This document shows positions 21,436-32,611 of a DNA stretch of 64,000 nt, in pieces. The DNA comes from Arachis hypogaea (lineage: Eukaryota; Streptophyta; Magnoliopsida; Fabales; Fabaceae): assembly GCF_003086295.3 (NCBI RefSeq), contig NC_092051.1, positions 80,484,445 to 80,548,444 of the forward strand. The letters are read 5' to 3'. The position numbers and the translations under genes were made by a program. Each line of letters starts with the position of its first letter. Positions within the stretch are counted from its first letter, which is position 1. The notes beneath the pieces were generated by a model that was given only the letters and a program-made list of their open reading frames with translations, made no database searches and was not told the DNA's origin.

Positions 21436-22802
21436 TGATGAACGAATTCTTGTTGATATAGAATTTCACAATTGAAATCTCGTTGCAAGTATAGTTCTAT
21501 ACCAATAAATAATTCTCACATAAAAAATTTGAGTTGTCACAAGCATAAACCCCAAATGAAAATTAACCGGAGTATTTAGACTCCGGGTCGTCTCACAAGG
21601 AATTGCAACGAAATGAATGATTATTGGCTATGAAGGGGTAAAGGGGGTTTTGATTGATGAGAGGGCAATAAAATTAATGACAAAAAAAGTAAAGAGAGCA
21701 ATTAAAGAAAGCAATTAATAAAGAGAGACATTCATGGCAAAGATTGAGATCATAGGCTTTCTATCCTAGTCATGCAATGATCAATTCATCTTATTTAGTC
21801 AACTCCAACAAATAGGGAGAAAGTCAAACAAGACTAATCAATCATACTACAATAATAACAAGAATTTATCGTATTACGTCATCTCCAACATTGGAAGAAG
21901 GTATCATATTATCTTCCATGAGAGAAAGTCTAATAAGACTAGCTAATCTCAATCCAAAAGTCCTAATCAACTCACTAATTTAGTTAGCAAAAGATTAGCG
22001 TCAATGGAAACAATATTCCAAAAGTCCTAATCAACTCACTAATTAAATTAGCAAAAGATTAGCATCAATGGAAACAATATTAGCTAACAACTCTAAATCA
22101 CCAACATAAGTTGGGTTTTCATGACTCAAGATTGCCCAATTACTCTTTCCAAGTCAAGAATGCTCAAAATCTACTCTAAAGCCCAACCAAGCATTTTGTC
22201 AAACACTTGGTGGGTACAAAGGGAAAGCATGGTAAATGTGCAAGAATAATAAAATCTACCAACTACCAATTGCAAGAAAAGTAAATCAACAACTCAAATC
22301 ATCAATAAAAGAACATCAAACATTAAATTTCATTAAAGAAAAGATCCAAATCCAACAAAGGGCTCATGAACATAAAAAGAGACATAAAAGTAAAATTGAC
22401 AAGAGAACTAAGAAGAATAGAGTAGTAGCAACAAGAAACCGTCTCATTTGGACCTCTGTAGCTCAAGTTATGGTCGATTGAGTGCGAAGAGGTCAGGCTT
22501 GACAGCTTTACGGTTCCTTCATTTCTTCACGAGTTCTCCCACTTTGCATGCTTTTCTCCTCACTTCTTCCATCCAATACTTGCCTTATGAACCTGAAATC
22601 ACTCAACAAACACATCAAGGCATCGAATGGAATTAAGGTGGATTAAAATCACCAATTTAAGGGCCTAAAAGCATGTTTTTACACTTAAGCACAACTCAAG
22701 GGAGAATTGCAAAACCATGCTATTTCATTGAATAAATGTGAGAAAAGGTGATAAAATCCCCCAAATTAAGCACAAGATAAACCACAAAATCGGGGTTTAT
22801 CA
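21436..22802 (-). repeat. 3' LTR of D
   Basis: It is 1367 bp; on the minus strand it runs TGATAAACCCCG to GTTCATCA. Unlike the other LTRs here it shows neither a palindrome array nor a clear TATA box. The usual order breaks off after the GCTACAGAGGTCCAAATGAG block at about 22445-22465, suggesting an internal deletion that removed array and promoter together. Confidence 0.83.
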
Positions 22803-22839
22803 AATCTCCCCACACTTAAACCAAGCATGTCCTCATGCT
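22803..22839 (-). promoter_or_regulatory. Terminal hairpin-polypurine module of D
   Basis: On the minus strand AGCATG-AGGA-CATGCT (22824-22839) is followed by AAGTGTGGGGAGATT next to the LTR. Confidence 0.8.
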
Positions 22840-23523
22840 AAGAATAAAGAAGGACAAGAAAAGGGTATGAACATTTATTCAATGCAAATAAACTATATGC
22901 ACCTATCTACATACATGCAACTAAATGCAATATGATTCTACCTACTTGGTCAAAAGTAAATCAATCCCCAAGAACACATATGCACAAGTTGGGCTAAGAT
23001 CATATTATGATTCATGAATCCTACCAATTCAAATATCAAAATGAAGTTCAAATAGACTTGCGAGAAGAAAGCTCATGAAAGCCGGGAACAAGGAATTGAG
23101 CATCGAACCCTCACCGGAAGTGTATCCGCTCTAATCGCTCAAGTGTATAGGGTCGATTCTCTCAATTCTCTTCTACTCATGCTTTCTAAGATTTGTCTTT
23201 CATCTAGCAATCAACAATTATTCAATGCATGCATACATTCATCATGAGGACTTATTCATAGGTTGTAATGGGGCTAGGGTCAAGGTAGGGATGCATATGG
23301 TCAAGTGAGCTTGAAATTTGTATCTTTGATTAGCCTAAGCTCTCACTAAACACATACAACAACCTATAAAATTCTAATATAGTACCTAGCTACCCATGAT
23401 TCCCACTTTTTCACATACTCATGCATTCTCTTTAATTCACATTCCATATGCATTGATTTTTATTGAACTTTACTTTGGGGCCTTTTTGTCCCCTTTTTAT
23501 TTCTTTTTCTCCTTTTTTTTCTT

Positions 23524-23554
<31 letters not shown>

Positions 23555-24318
23555 TTTCACACACATTTTTTTAAAGTATATACAAACGTATCAATGCATA
23601 TGGTTTTACATATTTAATGCATAAGCATGTACCCAATCCCATGATTTTCAACAAAAATAAAAAATACACTTTTACTTCAACCAATGTCCTAAGGTTCCCA
23701 TATCCAAATGATACACACCCTCACTAGCCTCAAAGATCCAAATTAAGGACGTTTATTATTTTTCACTTAGGAGTAGTACTGTGCTAACATTAAGAACAAA
23801 AGGGGTTCAATAGGCTCAAATTTAGCTAACAATGGTTGATGAAGGGTAGGCTATTTGGGTAAGTGAGCTAAATGAAATGATGGCCTCAATCATATAAATG
23901 CATGTATACATGAAATAATGGACATAAAGAATCAAACAAATCAAAGATTACAATCATAGAAAGAGAACAATGCACACAAGAATGAAAATAAGTGGTTATA
24001 AGATGTAACCACACAATTGGGCTCAAAACTCACATGCTTGTGTTCTTAGCTCAAAAACCATGTTCCAAAATACATTCTTCAAGCAAGTTCAACACAAATT
24101 TTTTTTTCCAAATTGGTAGGGTGCCCTAAAAATAGTTTCTTGGAAAAGAAATCATCACCCTAACCAAGTAGTCCTAACATAAAAAGAAGTGGTAAAATAT
24201 GTACAATTTCTAACTAGCATGCAACCTATCATGCAATGCAACAACTAACTAACAAGGACAAAAATTAAGAATTTGGTGTTGAAAAAGGAAGTTGTTACCC
24301 ATGGATGTCGGTTGGACG
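22840..24318 (-). other. 3' untranslated region of D
   Basis: No credible gene. It contains a TA microsatellite at about 23524-23549 and blocks shared with the 3' UTRs of A and E. Confidence 0.65.
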
Positions 24319-24357
24319 ACCTCCCTACACTTAGAAATTTGCACCGTCCTCGGTGCA
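24319..24357 (-). promoter_or_regulatory. Internal hairpin-polypurine module of D
   Basis: On the minus strand TGCACCG-AGGA-CGGTGCA (24340-24357), a perfect 7-bp stem, is followed by AAGTGTAGGGAGGT. Its position relative to the terminal module (about 1.5 kb) matches A. Confidence 0.78.
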
Positions 24358-25426
24358 TGCAAAGAAGAGCAAGGTGGACGGGTTGCTACAATTAATGAGT
24401 TCCTCCAAAAGGTTGTGCAGGTGGACTTGTTTGTTGCCCCATTAGAAGCTTTTTTCATTCCTTTCCTTCTTGGTGGCCAACCTAAAAGAAAAGAAAAAGA
24501 AAGAGAATTAAGCCTATAACAAAGACATGAAAGCAATTAGAACATAGGCAGGGGCTAATGCCAAGTAAGAGTAAGGTTCTCACTACATGTTAGCTACGCA
24601 TGTAAGTGAGAAAATAATATAAGCTAAGGCATATTATCTAATACTTGATACAAGAACAAGTTAAAGCATGAAGAGCACTCAAAAGCATCAAGTTCAAATA
24701 GAAAGAGTAGGTCATGAAAGACATGCAAGTTCATATCAATGCACAAAGAATATAAGAGTCATACAAGATTAAGCATTGATTTAAAAGTTTCATCACCCAA
24801 CAATATCAAACAAGTCAAGAAGCACCAAGATTAACCAAGAAATTCTCAACAATTGAGTAAAAGCATTCAACACCATTATTAAAATAAGAAACTTAGAAAA
24901 GAAGATAAGAACAAGCTATAAAAACAAAATTAAAACGCAATAAATGAAAATAAGCAAATGCAATAAAAGGAAATGGAAGAAATTTTTTTTGAACCGGTGT
25001 GGACGCGTCATGCACGCCCATGCGTCGATTCGCAGGTTGGCTCATGGACGCGTACGCACGAGTTGGTTTGTGCCTCGCGCACAAAGTAGGCGCAAGTTAG
25101 GCACAACTCTTTGGAATTTGGCTTGGAGGTGAAATCTTTGCATCCACGCATACGCGTACATGGCGCGTCCGCGTGGATGATCGAAAATGCTTGAGGCGCG
25201 CGTACGCGCCATGTGCGCGCACGCGCGGGTTGGTGCTCTATTTTTCAAAATTTTTCCAAGTACTTGCACTAAACCAAGCATTCCAAACCTCCAAACAGCT
25301 ACCAAAACACCATAAAACCTTATTTGATCTACTAAACTACCAAGTAAACTCAACAAACAAAACAAAACATGAAATTAAACTAATTACCAATATGTACAAA
25401 AGGAAAAAATGAAAAGAATTTATCAT
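24358..25426 (-). other. Non-coding spacer of D with ACGCG array
   Basis: A-rich sequence without a gene. At about 25000-25235 it holds a dense array of palindromes such as ACGCGTACGCAC and GCGCGTACGCGCC, matching the array type of A, C and E. ORF2, expected on the 3' side of the array, is missing. Confidence 0.72.
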
Positions 25427-25444
25427 GGTGGGGTGTCTCCCACC
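25427..25444 (-). other. Conserved hairpin downstream of ORF1 in D
   Basis: On the minus strand GGTGGG-AGACA-CCCCACC lies 50 bp after the ORF stop. It is equivalent to the hairpins at 18005 (A) and 30589 (E). Confidence 0.65.
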
Positions 25445-25493
25445 TAGCACTTTTAGTTTAAGTCCTTAAGTTGGACATTTGGGAAGCTCCTTG

Positions 25494-27020
25494 TTATGGT
25501 GGCTTGTGCTTGAATTCATCTTGGAACTTCCACCAATGCTTGGACTTCAAGTAAGCTCCAAAATTCAAGATCAATGGCACCAAGTTTTGATGAAGTTCCA
25601 CACAAGCTAAGGGCTTCCAAAATTGGTCTTCATATATTCCCGGATCCCAAATCTTGTTTCTACACCCATCTTCAAGTTGATCATCACAATTTCTATTGGG
25701 TGAGAAGTGATCTGAATTCTCAAATAAACACCCAAGCATCTTCCTCGACCCCTTTAGTTGAGGACTATACCAACCATTGCACTTAGACCTTGAGTTTCCA
25801 ACCATAAGAAACCTTGAATGGTATTTCCACCCATTAACCAATTCTCTCCTACTCTTGACTCCACAAAGAGCTCTAAGTTGCCCATCCATCTCAAGCAAAC
25901 AATATTCAAGTGAGAAATTAAAGCTTAGGGATAAGAATTTTACCCACTTAAATGTTGTATTGGATGGAGATTTAGGAAGGGATGGTCCTAATGATCTTGC
26001 ATGTTCCACTCCCTTGTGCTCTTCCCTGATTATCTCCACCTCTTTGCAACTTTCCTCCACTTCAACCTCTTCCTCTTGGTGACTTGCTTCCAATTCAAGT
26101 TCTTCTTCATTACTCACCAAGGGCATGGGAGGTTGTGCATCTTCTTCCTTGATCTCAATTTCAAGCCGAATGGGAGAGGATTCAATTGTAGATAGGAACT
26201 CCTCAATGATTGAATCCATCTCTTGATCAACCTCTTCAAAGTCTTCAATCATAATATGCTTTGGTGGTTGTACACCCTCCTCAACATCAACATCAAGCAT
26301 CTTGGAAGAGGGCTCTATAATGTTACATTCCCATGGACTTCCAACATCTCCTAGGTCCTCAACCACTTCTTCCTTTTCAATTGTCTCAACTTCCTCCTCT
26401 TGTTGCACTCCTTGCTTCAACTCCTCTTCTTCACCTTGAAGCTCTAAACTCACTCCCTCACTAGGCTCCTTAATTGCTTCTCCATATTCGTCAATGGGAG
26501 TGCCTTGGTTGCTTAGGCTTAGTCGGGAGGAGGCCATATTGCTAACGGCTTCCACTAGGATAACCATCTTGGCTCCTAGCTCTTTAAACTTCTTTTCATC
26601 CTCCTCTTGTCGCCTTAAGATATGAGATTCAAGATCTCTCAATTCATGCATGGGGGCTTCATCGGGAGGTGATGGTGGAAGAGAAGGTTCATTTTTTGGG
26701 AGGAAGGTTTCATGATTGGAAGTTGGTTCACCTTGGTAAGGGTGTAGAGGTGTATATCGAGGTGGTTCTTGAGAGTAGTTGTGTTGGAATTGTGGTGGTT
26801 CCATGTGTGGTTCATATGGTTCATAAGGTGGTTGATATGGTGGATAAGGATTGGGGTCATATGGGGGTGTTTGGTGGTATGGGGCTTGTGAGTAAGGTGG
26901 TTCAAAGTCATGTTGAGGGGGTGGTTCATAGGCATATGGTGGTGGTTGTTGATAATCACAATAAAGGTCACCACATCCATTAGATTTATATGCATTAGGA
27001 TGAGAGTTATACCCATAAGA
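25494..27020 (-). CDS. Unknown acidic ORF in place of gag-pol (element D), N-terminally truncated
   Basis: The frame is open for 508 codons from the deletion point at about 27020 to the stop at 25494; the first Met inside it is at 26804. The N-terminal part is Pro/Tyr/His/Gln-rich (PPY and PPYEPYEP-like repeats). The middle is very acidic (EEEVETIEKEEVVEDLGD, EEEVEVEESCKEVE). A more conserved C-terminal part contains FKWVKFLSLSFNFSLEY, LEMDGQLRALCGVKSRR and SKHWWKFQDEFKHKPP. It shows no zinc knuckle, protease, RT or integrase motif. It is clearly homologous to the broken ORF1 of E. I do not know its function. The 5' LTR and leader are deleted, so expression is doubtful. Confidence 0.8.
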   Translation of the reverse strand, partial: SYGYNSHPNAYKSNGCGDLYCDYQQPPPYAYEPPPQHDFEPPYSQAPYHQTPPYDPNPYPPYQPPYEPYEPHMEPPQFQHNYSQEPPRYTPLHPYQGEPTSNHETFLPKNEPSLPPSPPDEAPMHELRDLESHILRRQEEDEKKFKELGAKMVILVEAVSNMASSRLSLSNQGTPIDEYGEAIKEPSEGVSLELQGEEEELKQGVQQEEEVETIEKEEVVEDLGDVGSPWECNIIEPSSKMLDVDVEEGVQPPKHIMIEDFEEVDQEMDSIIEEFLSTIESSPIRLEIEIKEEDAQPPMPLVSNEEELELEASHQEEEVEVEESCKEVEIIREEHKGVEHARSLGPSLPKSPSNTTFKWVKFLSLSFNFSLEYCLLEMDGQLRALCGVKSRRELVNGWKYHSRFLMVGNSRSKCNGWYSPQLKGSRKMLGCLFENSDHFSPNRNCDDQLEDGCRNKIWDPGIYEDQFWKPLACVELHQNLVPLILNFGAYLKSKHWWKFQDEFKHKPP

Positions 27021-27033
27021 TCAGGGTTTATCA

Positions 27034-27300
27034 GTCACTAACTCTAATCCTTCCCAAGGACTTGTGAATAGAAGTTGACTTTTAACTTGACTTTCCCTCA
27101 TTCGTTGAGGGTTAACTAAGTGGAAACAACTTCTAATTATTGATTGATCTTGAGAAAATTCCAACAAAGATAGAACTTCCGATTAATCTTCTCCTGGTCG
27201 AGATTTTATTTAAATTACATAAATTCTCCAATTTAATTTCCTGTTTATCAAACTAAAAAAAAACCATTTTGGAAAACCTCTGATTAGTAAAATAGCACAT
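27034..27300 (+). repeat. 3' LTR of A, second piece
   Basis: It continues LTR A from GTCACTAACTCTAATCC to AATAGCACAT. The last five bases (CACAT, 27296-27300) are the target duplicated by E. Confidence 0.88.
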
Positions 27301-28856
27301 TGATAAACCCATATTTTATGATATATTTTGTACTTAATATGAGTGATTTATTCAATCCTTCACCCACTTATTCATATTAATTGCATGGTTTTACTTTCCC
27401 TTCCTTATTATGTGATGTATGTGAAAAACATGTTTCCTATGCTTTAAAATTAATTATTTTAATTACCTTTATTTCCATTCGATGTCGTGATTCGTGTGTT
27501 GAGTAGTTTCAGATCTTCTAAGGCAGGAATGACTTAAAGGATGGAAAGGAAATATATAAAAATGGAAGGAAAACACAAAACAGAGTTTTTGGAGAAACTG
27601 GCATCCACGCGATTGCATGGGCGACGCGGACGCATGCCAAGCGCGAAGAAGCAGCAACGCGGCCGCATGACTGATGCAACCGCGCGCCTCGAGCAAAATA
27701 CATATGACGCGGCCGCATGACTGACGCGACCGCATGCCAAGAAAAACTCCGAATGACGCGACCGCGTGACCCATGCGGATGCGTGATAGAGGCCACGCAC
27801 CAGAAATTGCAGAAAACGCTCCCAGCGAATTCTGAAGCCCTTTTTGGCGCAAATCCAAGTCCAGAAGGTATAGACCAGAGGTTATGAAGTGGAGGAATGC
27901 ATCCATTCGAAGAGAGACTCAACTTTAGTTAGTTTTGATGATTTAGATTTAGTTTAGAGAGAGGTTCTCTCCTCTCTCTTCTCTCTTTAGGATTAGGATT
28001 TAGGATTTCTCTTAGTTTTAGGAGTGACTCTCGATCCCAGGTTCAATGTTCCTCTACTTTAAGCTTCCCTTTCACTTTTTATTCATTCCATTACTTTAGT
28101 TGGTTATTTGATGTTGCAATTTAATTTATGAATTCTTCCATGTTACAGATTACTCTTTTGAATTAATGTTATTTGAGGTATTTCAGTTTATTATTGCTTT
28201 TCTTTTATTTACATTATTGTTATTCCCATCTGAAGGCATTTTTATTCTAGTAGATTTACTTTTTTCCTTTCGGTCTTGGTTAAGAAATCAGTAACTCAGG
28301 AGTTATCAAACTCAAACATGAATGATAATTGTTATCTTTGTTAATTAAATTTGAACTTCAATAATCCCAATCTTTTCTTAGGAAATAAATAGGATTCAAA
28401 AATCAAACCAATTAATCCCTTGACCTTCCTTTATCTTAGTAAAGGTTAACAAAGTGGAATTAAGATTCAATTCTCATCATCATTGATAAGGATAACTAGG
28501 ATAGGACCTCCAATTTCTCATACCTTGCCAAAAGTTTATTTACAGTCAATTATTTATTTTACTTGCCATTTAAATTGCTTTTTCTTCATTTACTTTATTT
28601 GCTAATTAAACTATTCACTCCTCATTCTCAAAACCTCAATTTACAATCTCCATAACCAATAATAAGAACATACTTCCCTGCAGTTCCTTGAGAAGTCGAC
28701 CCGAGGTTTGAATACTTCGGTTATCAATTTATTTAGGGGTTTGTTACTTGTGACAACCAAAACGTTTGTATGAAAGGACTTTTGTTGGTTTAGGAACTAT
28801 AGTTGCAACGAGGATTTATCTGCAATTTTCTAGACCACGCAAAAGTTCTCTCATTA
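27301..28856 (+). repeat. 5' LTR of E
   Basis: TGATAAACCCATATTT to CTCTCATTA. An ACGCG palindrome array lies at about 27604-27797. The TATA position reads TTATGAAG (27882-27889) while the 3' LTR keeps TTATAAAG, so this promoter may be weakened. Confidence 0.9.
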
Positions 28857-28859
28857 AAA

Positions 28860-28877
28860 TGGCGTCGTTGCCGTGGA
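28860..28877 (+). promoter_or_regulatory. Primer binding site of E (two mismatches)
   Basis: TGGCGTCGTTGCCGTGGA differs from the A and B site at two positions (C to T, G to T). Confidence 0.75.
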
Positions 28878-28975
28878 ACTGCAATCGTGTGCCTTATTAT
28901 TGGTTATTGTAAATATTTTTCTTTTACTTGTTTGTTTGTCTTTAGTTTTCCCCTATTTATTTCTTTTTAGCTACT

Positions 28976-30539
28976 ATGAATTCTCACCCCTATCACTTTG
29001 AGTTTGGTTCTAATGTTATTGAAAGGAATGGAAGTTATAACAGGAACATGCATCAAGTCAGAGCAATCAAAGATGGATGGAGCCAAGAGGATCTGATCAA
29101 CCCTTTTGGAAACAAACCCTCCAAGATATCATGGACAAAGACCATTCTACAATGCATACGAAGCAAATAGACGTGGTGGACAACCTTGTAATTACCAACA
29201 AGCCCCACCCTGTGCTTATAGACCATCCTCTCAACACAACTTCGAACCACCACACTCACAAGCTCCTTTTCACCATTCACCACCGTATGATCTGCATTTA
29301 CCCCGATTCCAATCCAATTACTCCCAAACACCACCACTTCTCCTTGTACCGTATCCAAATCTATCACCCCGAGAATTAGAGGTTCGCCTCAAGGAAACAG
29401 TAAATTGACTTCAAACAACCCTTCATCAACTGGAGCAAGCAGTAAGTCAATTATCTTCTAGACGTTCGAACATTCAAGGACATCCCACAGCCCCATGTGG
29501 ACAATCTAATGAAGAGCGTAGCATGAAGGAGATACTAGAAACTCCAGTAGGCAAGACAGAGCATGGTTTCGTACTGGAACAAGTAGAGGAAGCTGTCATT
29601 ATTGAAGAAGAAGAGTTGGTTGAAGACTTAGGAGACGCTGAACCTCCATGGGAATCCAGAGTTGTGGAGCATTCTGTCAAGGATGTTACAATTGATGCTA
29701 AGGAGGATTGTGCGCAATCCTCAGAGCAAGTCTTTCATAAAGAACTAGATAGAATAACCCAAGAAGCAAGTTTCCTTGATGATGATAATCTCAAGTCAAG
29801 TTCTCCTAGCAATGAACTTGCATCCGCAAGTGAATTCTCTGAGATCGAAGGATCTTCCCCAAGTGACTACGAAGATGATACGGAGGTAGATTTCTCTCAA
29901 CCTCCAGTTTATGACTTAAGTGATGAGGAAGACATAGATGGCTTTGATTAGGACATGGATACATTTGAAGAATCCTGCAAGGAAGTGGAGAAATTCACAG
30001 AAGAGCACAAGGGAGTAGAACTCACAGAACCACTGGAACCACCTATCCCAAGACCATTACCACCCAATACAAGTTTCAAGTGGGTACAATCCTTAACCTT
30101 TAACTGTATTTTTCCACTTGAATATGGTTTGCTTGAAACAGATGGCTAGCTTAGAGTTCTCTGCGGCTTTAAGAGTAAAAGGAAAATAGCTCGTACCCAG
30201 AGCTGGTGCACGAAGTTCAATAAGGTTCCACGCTTCAACTCGAAGTGCACGGATTGGCACCATGATCAATCGGATGGATCTCGGAAAACGTTTGGTTATC
30301 CTGGTGAGAATCTAATTTCTAAACCGCCCAGATGGAAAAGTATAGATCAAGACGAAGGCGGATTTAAAAGCAAAGTTTGGGATCCTAGAATCTATGCTGA
30401 CATTCGTCACCCCGGGAGCCTGACAATTTGTTTGAAGCTGCTCAGAAGCTTCACATGCCTAGTTTGGGACTCCGGAGGCTATTGGCATTCCAAGCATTGG
30501 TGGAGATTTATGGATGAATTTAAGCATAAGCCGCCATAA
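28976..30539 (+). pseudogene. Unknown acidic ORF1 in place of gag-pol (element E), broken
   Basis: It starts at ATG 28976 (MNSHPYHFEFGSN), shifts frame near 29100, then runs in one frame to TAA 30537 with stops at TGA 29406, TAG 29949 and TAG 30147; the last replaces Gln of the D copy (MDGQLRALCG). It has a Pro/His/Tyr-rich N-terminus, an acidic middle (EEEELVEDLGDAEPPWE, DLSDEEDIDGFD) and a conserved C-terminus (FKWVQSLTFNCIFPLEYGLL, KHWWRFMDEFKHKPP). It is homologous along most of its length to the ORF of D. No known retroelement domain is visible. Confidence 0.82.
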
Positions 30540-30588
30540 TAGGAAGCTCATCCAACGTCCAACTTAAGGACTTTAACTAAAAGTGCTA

Positions 30589-30606
30589 GGTGGGAGACAA
30601 CCCACC
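30589..30606 (+). other. Conserved hairpin downstream of ORF1 in E
   Basis: GGTGGG-AGACAA-CCCACC lies 50 bp after the ORF1 stop, preceded by CAACTTAAGGACTTTAAC. It is the same hairpin as after pol in A. Confidence 0.72.
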
Positions 30607-30751
30607 ATGTATTGATCGTTCCTTCTTCAATTTTTATTTAGTTTTATTCGCTTTCAAGTTTTATTTTATTTTATTATATTGAACCTGGAGTTTTGCATCG
30701 CATTCATATTAATCATTGCATTCTGCATACTGCATAACAAAAAAAAGGGGT

Positions 30752-31215
30752 GCGCGACGCGACCGCATCATTCATGCGATCGCGTCAAGTTGCAAAAAAC
30801 ACTTCCCACGCTACCGCGTCATCCACGCGGCCGCGTGCCCTGGAGATCGGCGTAAAGATCCAACATCCAGAAAGTTAGGCTGGAATCGTGCGGCCATTGT
30901 GCGTTTTGCACAAATGACCCACGCGATCACGTCCCAGATGCGATCGCGTCACTTGCACAACCTCAATCCCACGCGATAGCGTGAGCGACGCGATCGCGTC
31001 GCATGGATTGGGCAACACCCCAAAAGGAGACAGAGAGTTGCGCTGAAATGATGCTGGAATCGTACGTTTAGCACAATTTCCATCGACGCGATCGCCTGCC
31101 TTATGTGATCGCGTCATTCACTCTTTTAGCTATTCCATGCGATTGCGCCACTGACGCGATCGCGTCAATCACCATTTCAGCCCAACCACGTGACCGCGTG
31201 CCCCACGCGATCGCG
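30752..31215 (+). repeat. ACGCGATCGCGT palindrome array, internal, E
   Basis: About fifteen GC-rich palindromes (ACGCGATCGCGTC, ACGCGGCCGCGTG and variants) are spaced by 15-40 bp. It contrasts sharply with the AT-rich surroundings and ends about 10 bp before a TATA-like TTTATAA at 31226. Confidence 0.88.
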
Positions 31216-32611
31216 TGGATTCAAATTTATAACCCCCCAGTCACGCGAACCCTACCAGTCGCGCCCCCCCAAACCCCTCTCTTCCCTCTCTTCTTCTCCA
31301 ATCACACCACCACCACCAAACCACCATCACGCCGCCGACCACCCAGACGCCGCCGCCACCCACCCCCCTTCCTCCTTCCTCCTTCTTTCTTCTTCTTCCT
31401 TCTTCTTTCCCCCCTAACGCCACTGCCCCCCTCCGCGACCACCACCCACCACCGCTGGCCCGTCACCACTGCCCAGTGCCACCCACACGCCCCCCTCCCT
31501 TCCCCTATTACCCCTTACCCCTATTACCCCTACCTTTCCCTCCCTTCCTCCGAACAGCAGCCACCGCCGCCGCGGCACCCTCTTCCGCCGTGCTGGACGC
31601 CACCGCCGTCATCCCCAGCCACCTCTCTGCCCCACTCTCTTTTTTACGCCTACCAGGTTCCGACGAACGCCACCCTTCTATCCTTCGTAGTTAATTCATA
31701 TTTTTTCTGTTTATGTTCGTCATTAGGCTAGTTAGATATGCATGTTGTAGTGGATTTTAGGTTGTTTAATTGCGCTGTTCGTGTTTCTTGTTTCATTATT
31801 TTTGCAATTCTGCTGTTGCTGTGATGTTAGTTTTGTTCATATGCTGTAATTTCTTGTTTCATGCTGCTCTTTACTCTGATTTTTCATGTTCTTATTCCTT
31901 ATATGTAATTGCAGCTGTATTTTTGATTCATATGAACTATTCTGTTGTTGTTTATTTTCTGGGACAATCCAATTTTAGCCAGAATGCTGCCCAAATTTTT
32001 GTAAAATGTTTCCATTCATGTCTTGATTTTGGCATTTTCAACTGTGCTTCCCTTAGATTTAACCAAAACAATTCATGAATGCCAAGGCAAGCTTTCTTAT
32101 TCTTTTTGATTTCCTGGTTCTTAATTTGCATTTTTAATGTTTGATTCCAATTTTTGCTATTTCTATATCTATTTGAATCATCATCAACCTGTTTTTCTTA
32201 TTTGGATATGAGTTACTTTTAGCTTCTAACTGTGAATACTTGTTACTTGGAATATTTTCATTATGCCACTTACTTTAACCCACTTTTTACTAACTCAATA
32301 ATGTTAACTCCCTAAACTCTTTTTCAATTCTAACCAACCTAACCTTTCAAAACTTCTCTTCTGATTTTCTTTCACTTTCTTTTAACATTCTAACCATGGC
32401 ATGATGTTAATTTTTCTATTTAACATGAATTCCATTACATTTTGGATTGTGAATTCTCCTTCTCGGACTTTTAACACCTATACAATCCTTAATGCACATT
32501 TACTTAACTCATTTTCCTTATCCTATTGCTCCTTTGCCACTTTGTATTTCTTTTTATTATTTGCCTATTTATTTTTCTGTTTTTATTATATCCTGGTTTT
32601 CTGTTTTTCAG
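31216..32611 (+). promoter_or_regulatory. Promoter-, 5'UTR- and intron-like segment before ORF2 of E
   Basis: The segment starts with TTTATAA (31226-31232). It is followed by about 450 bp of C/T-rich sequence with CCACCACC and CCGCCGCCG runs, resembling a plant 5' UTR and first exon. Then comes about 920 bp of T-rich sequence without coding signal, ending in CTGTTTTTCAG at 32601-32611, a good splice acceptor in front of the ORF2 reading frame. The donor is not certain; a GTAGTT near 31688 is one candidate. That ORF2 is expressed from its own spliced transcript is an inference. Confidence 0.55.

Larger units (their letters stand above)
21436..27033 (-). mobile_element. Element D: non-autonomous element with the 5' LTR deleted
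   Basis: It is flanked by GTCAC duplications (21431-21435 and 27034-27038). Minus orientation is shown by the polypurine tract next to the left LTR. The left end is a complete 3' LTR. At the right end only about 10 bp of LTR start (TGATAAACCC) remain before coding sequence. It carries one long ORF unrelated to gag-pol, a hairpin, an ACGCG array and two polypurine modules. ORF2 is absent. Confidence 0.87.

Noticed and set aside
23396..23617. Minor ORF over a TA microsatellite in D
   Set aside because: Low-complexity T-rich sequence; no family match and no start context.
31237..31690. Captured host gene exon in E (CT-rich, GCCGCC-rich)
   Set aside because: It looks like a plant 5' UTR, but no known protein is readable and ORF2-linked segments of this kind are part of the element layout. 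Kept as a promoter-like feature only.
30716..31730. Several overlapping ORFs over the ACGCG array and CT-rich segment of E
   Set aside because: They are by-products of biased base composition and palindromes, with frames open on both strands and no recognisable domain. The segment fits a promoter and leader better.
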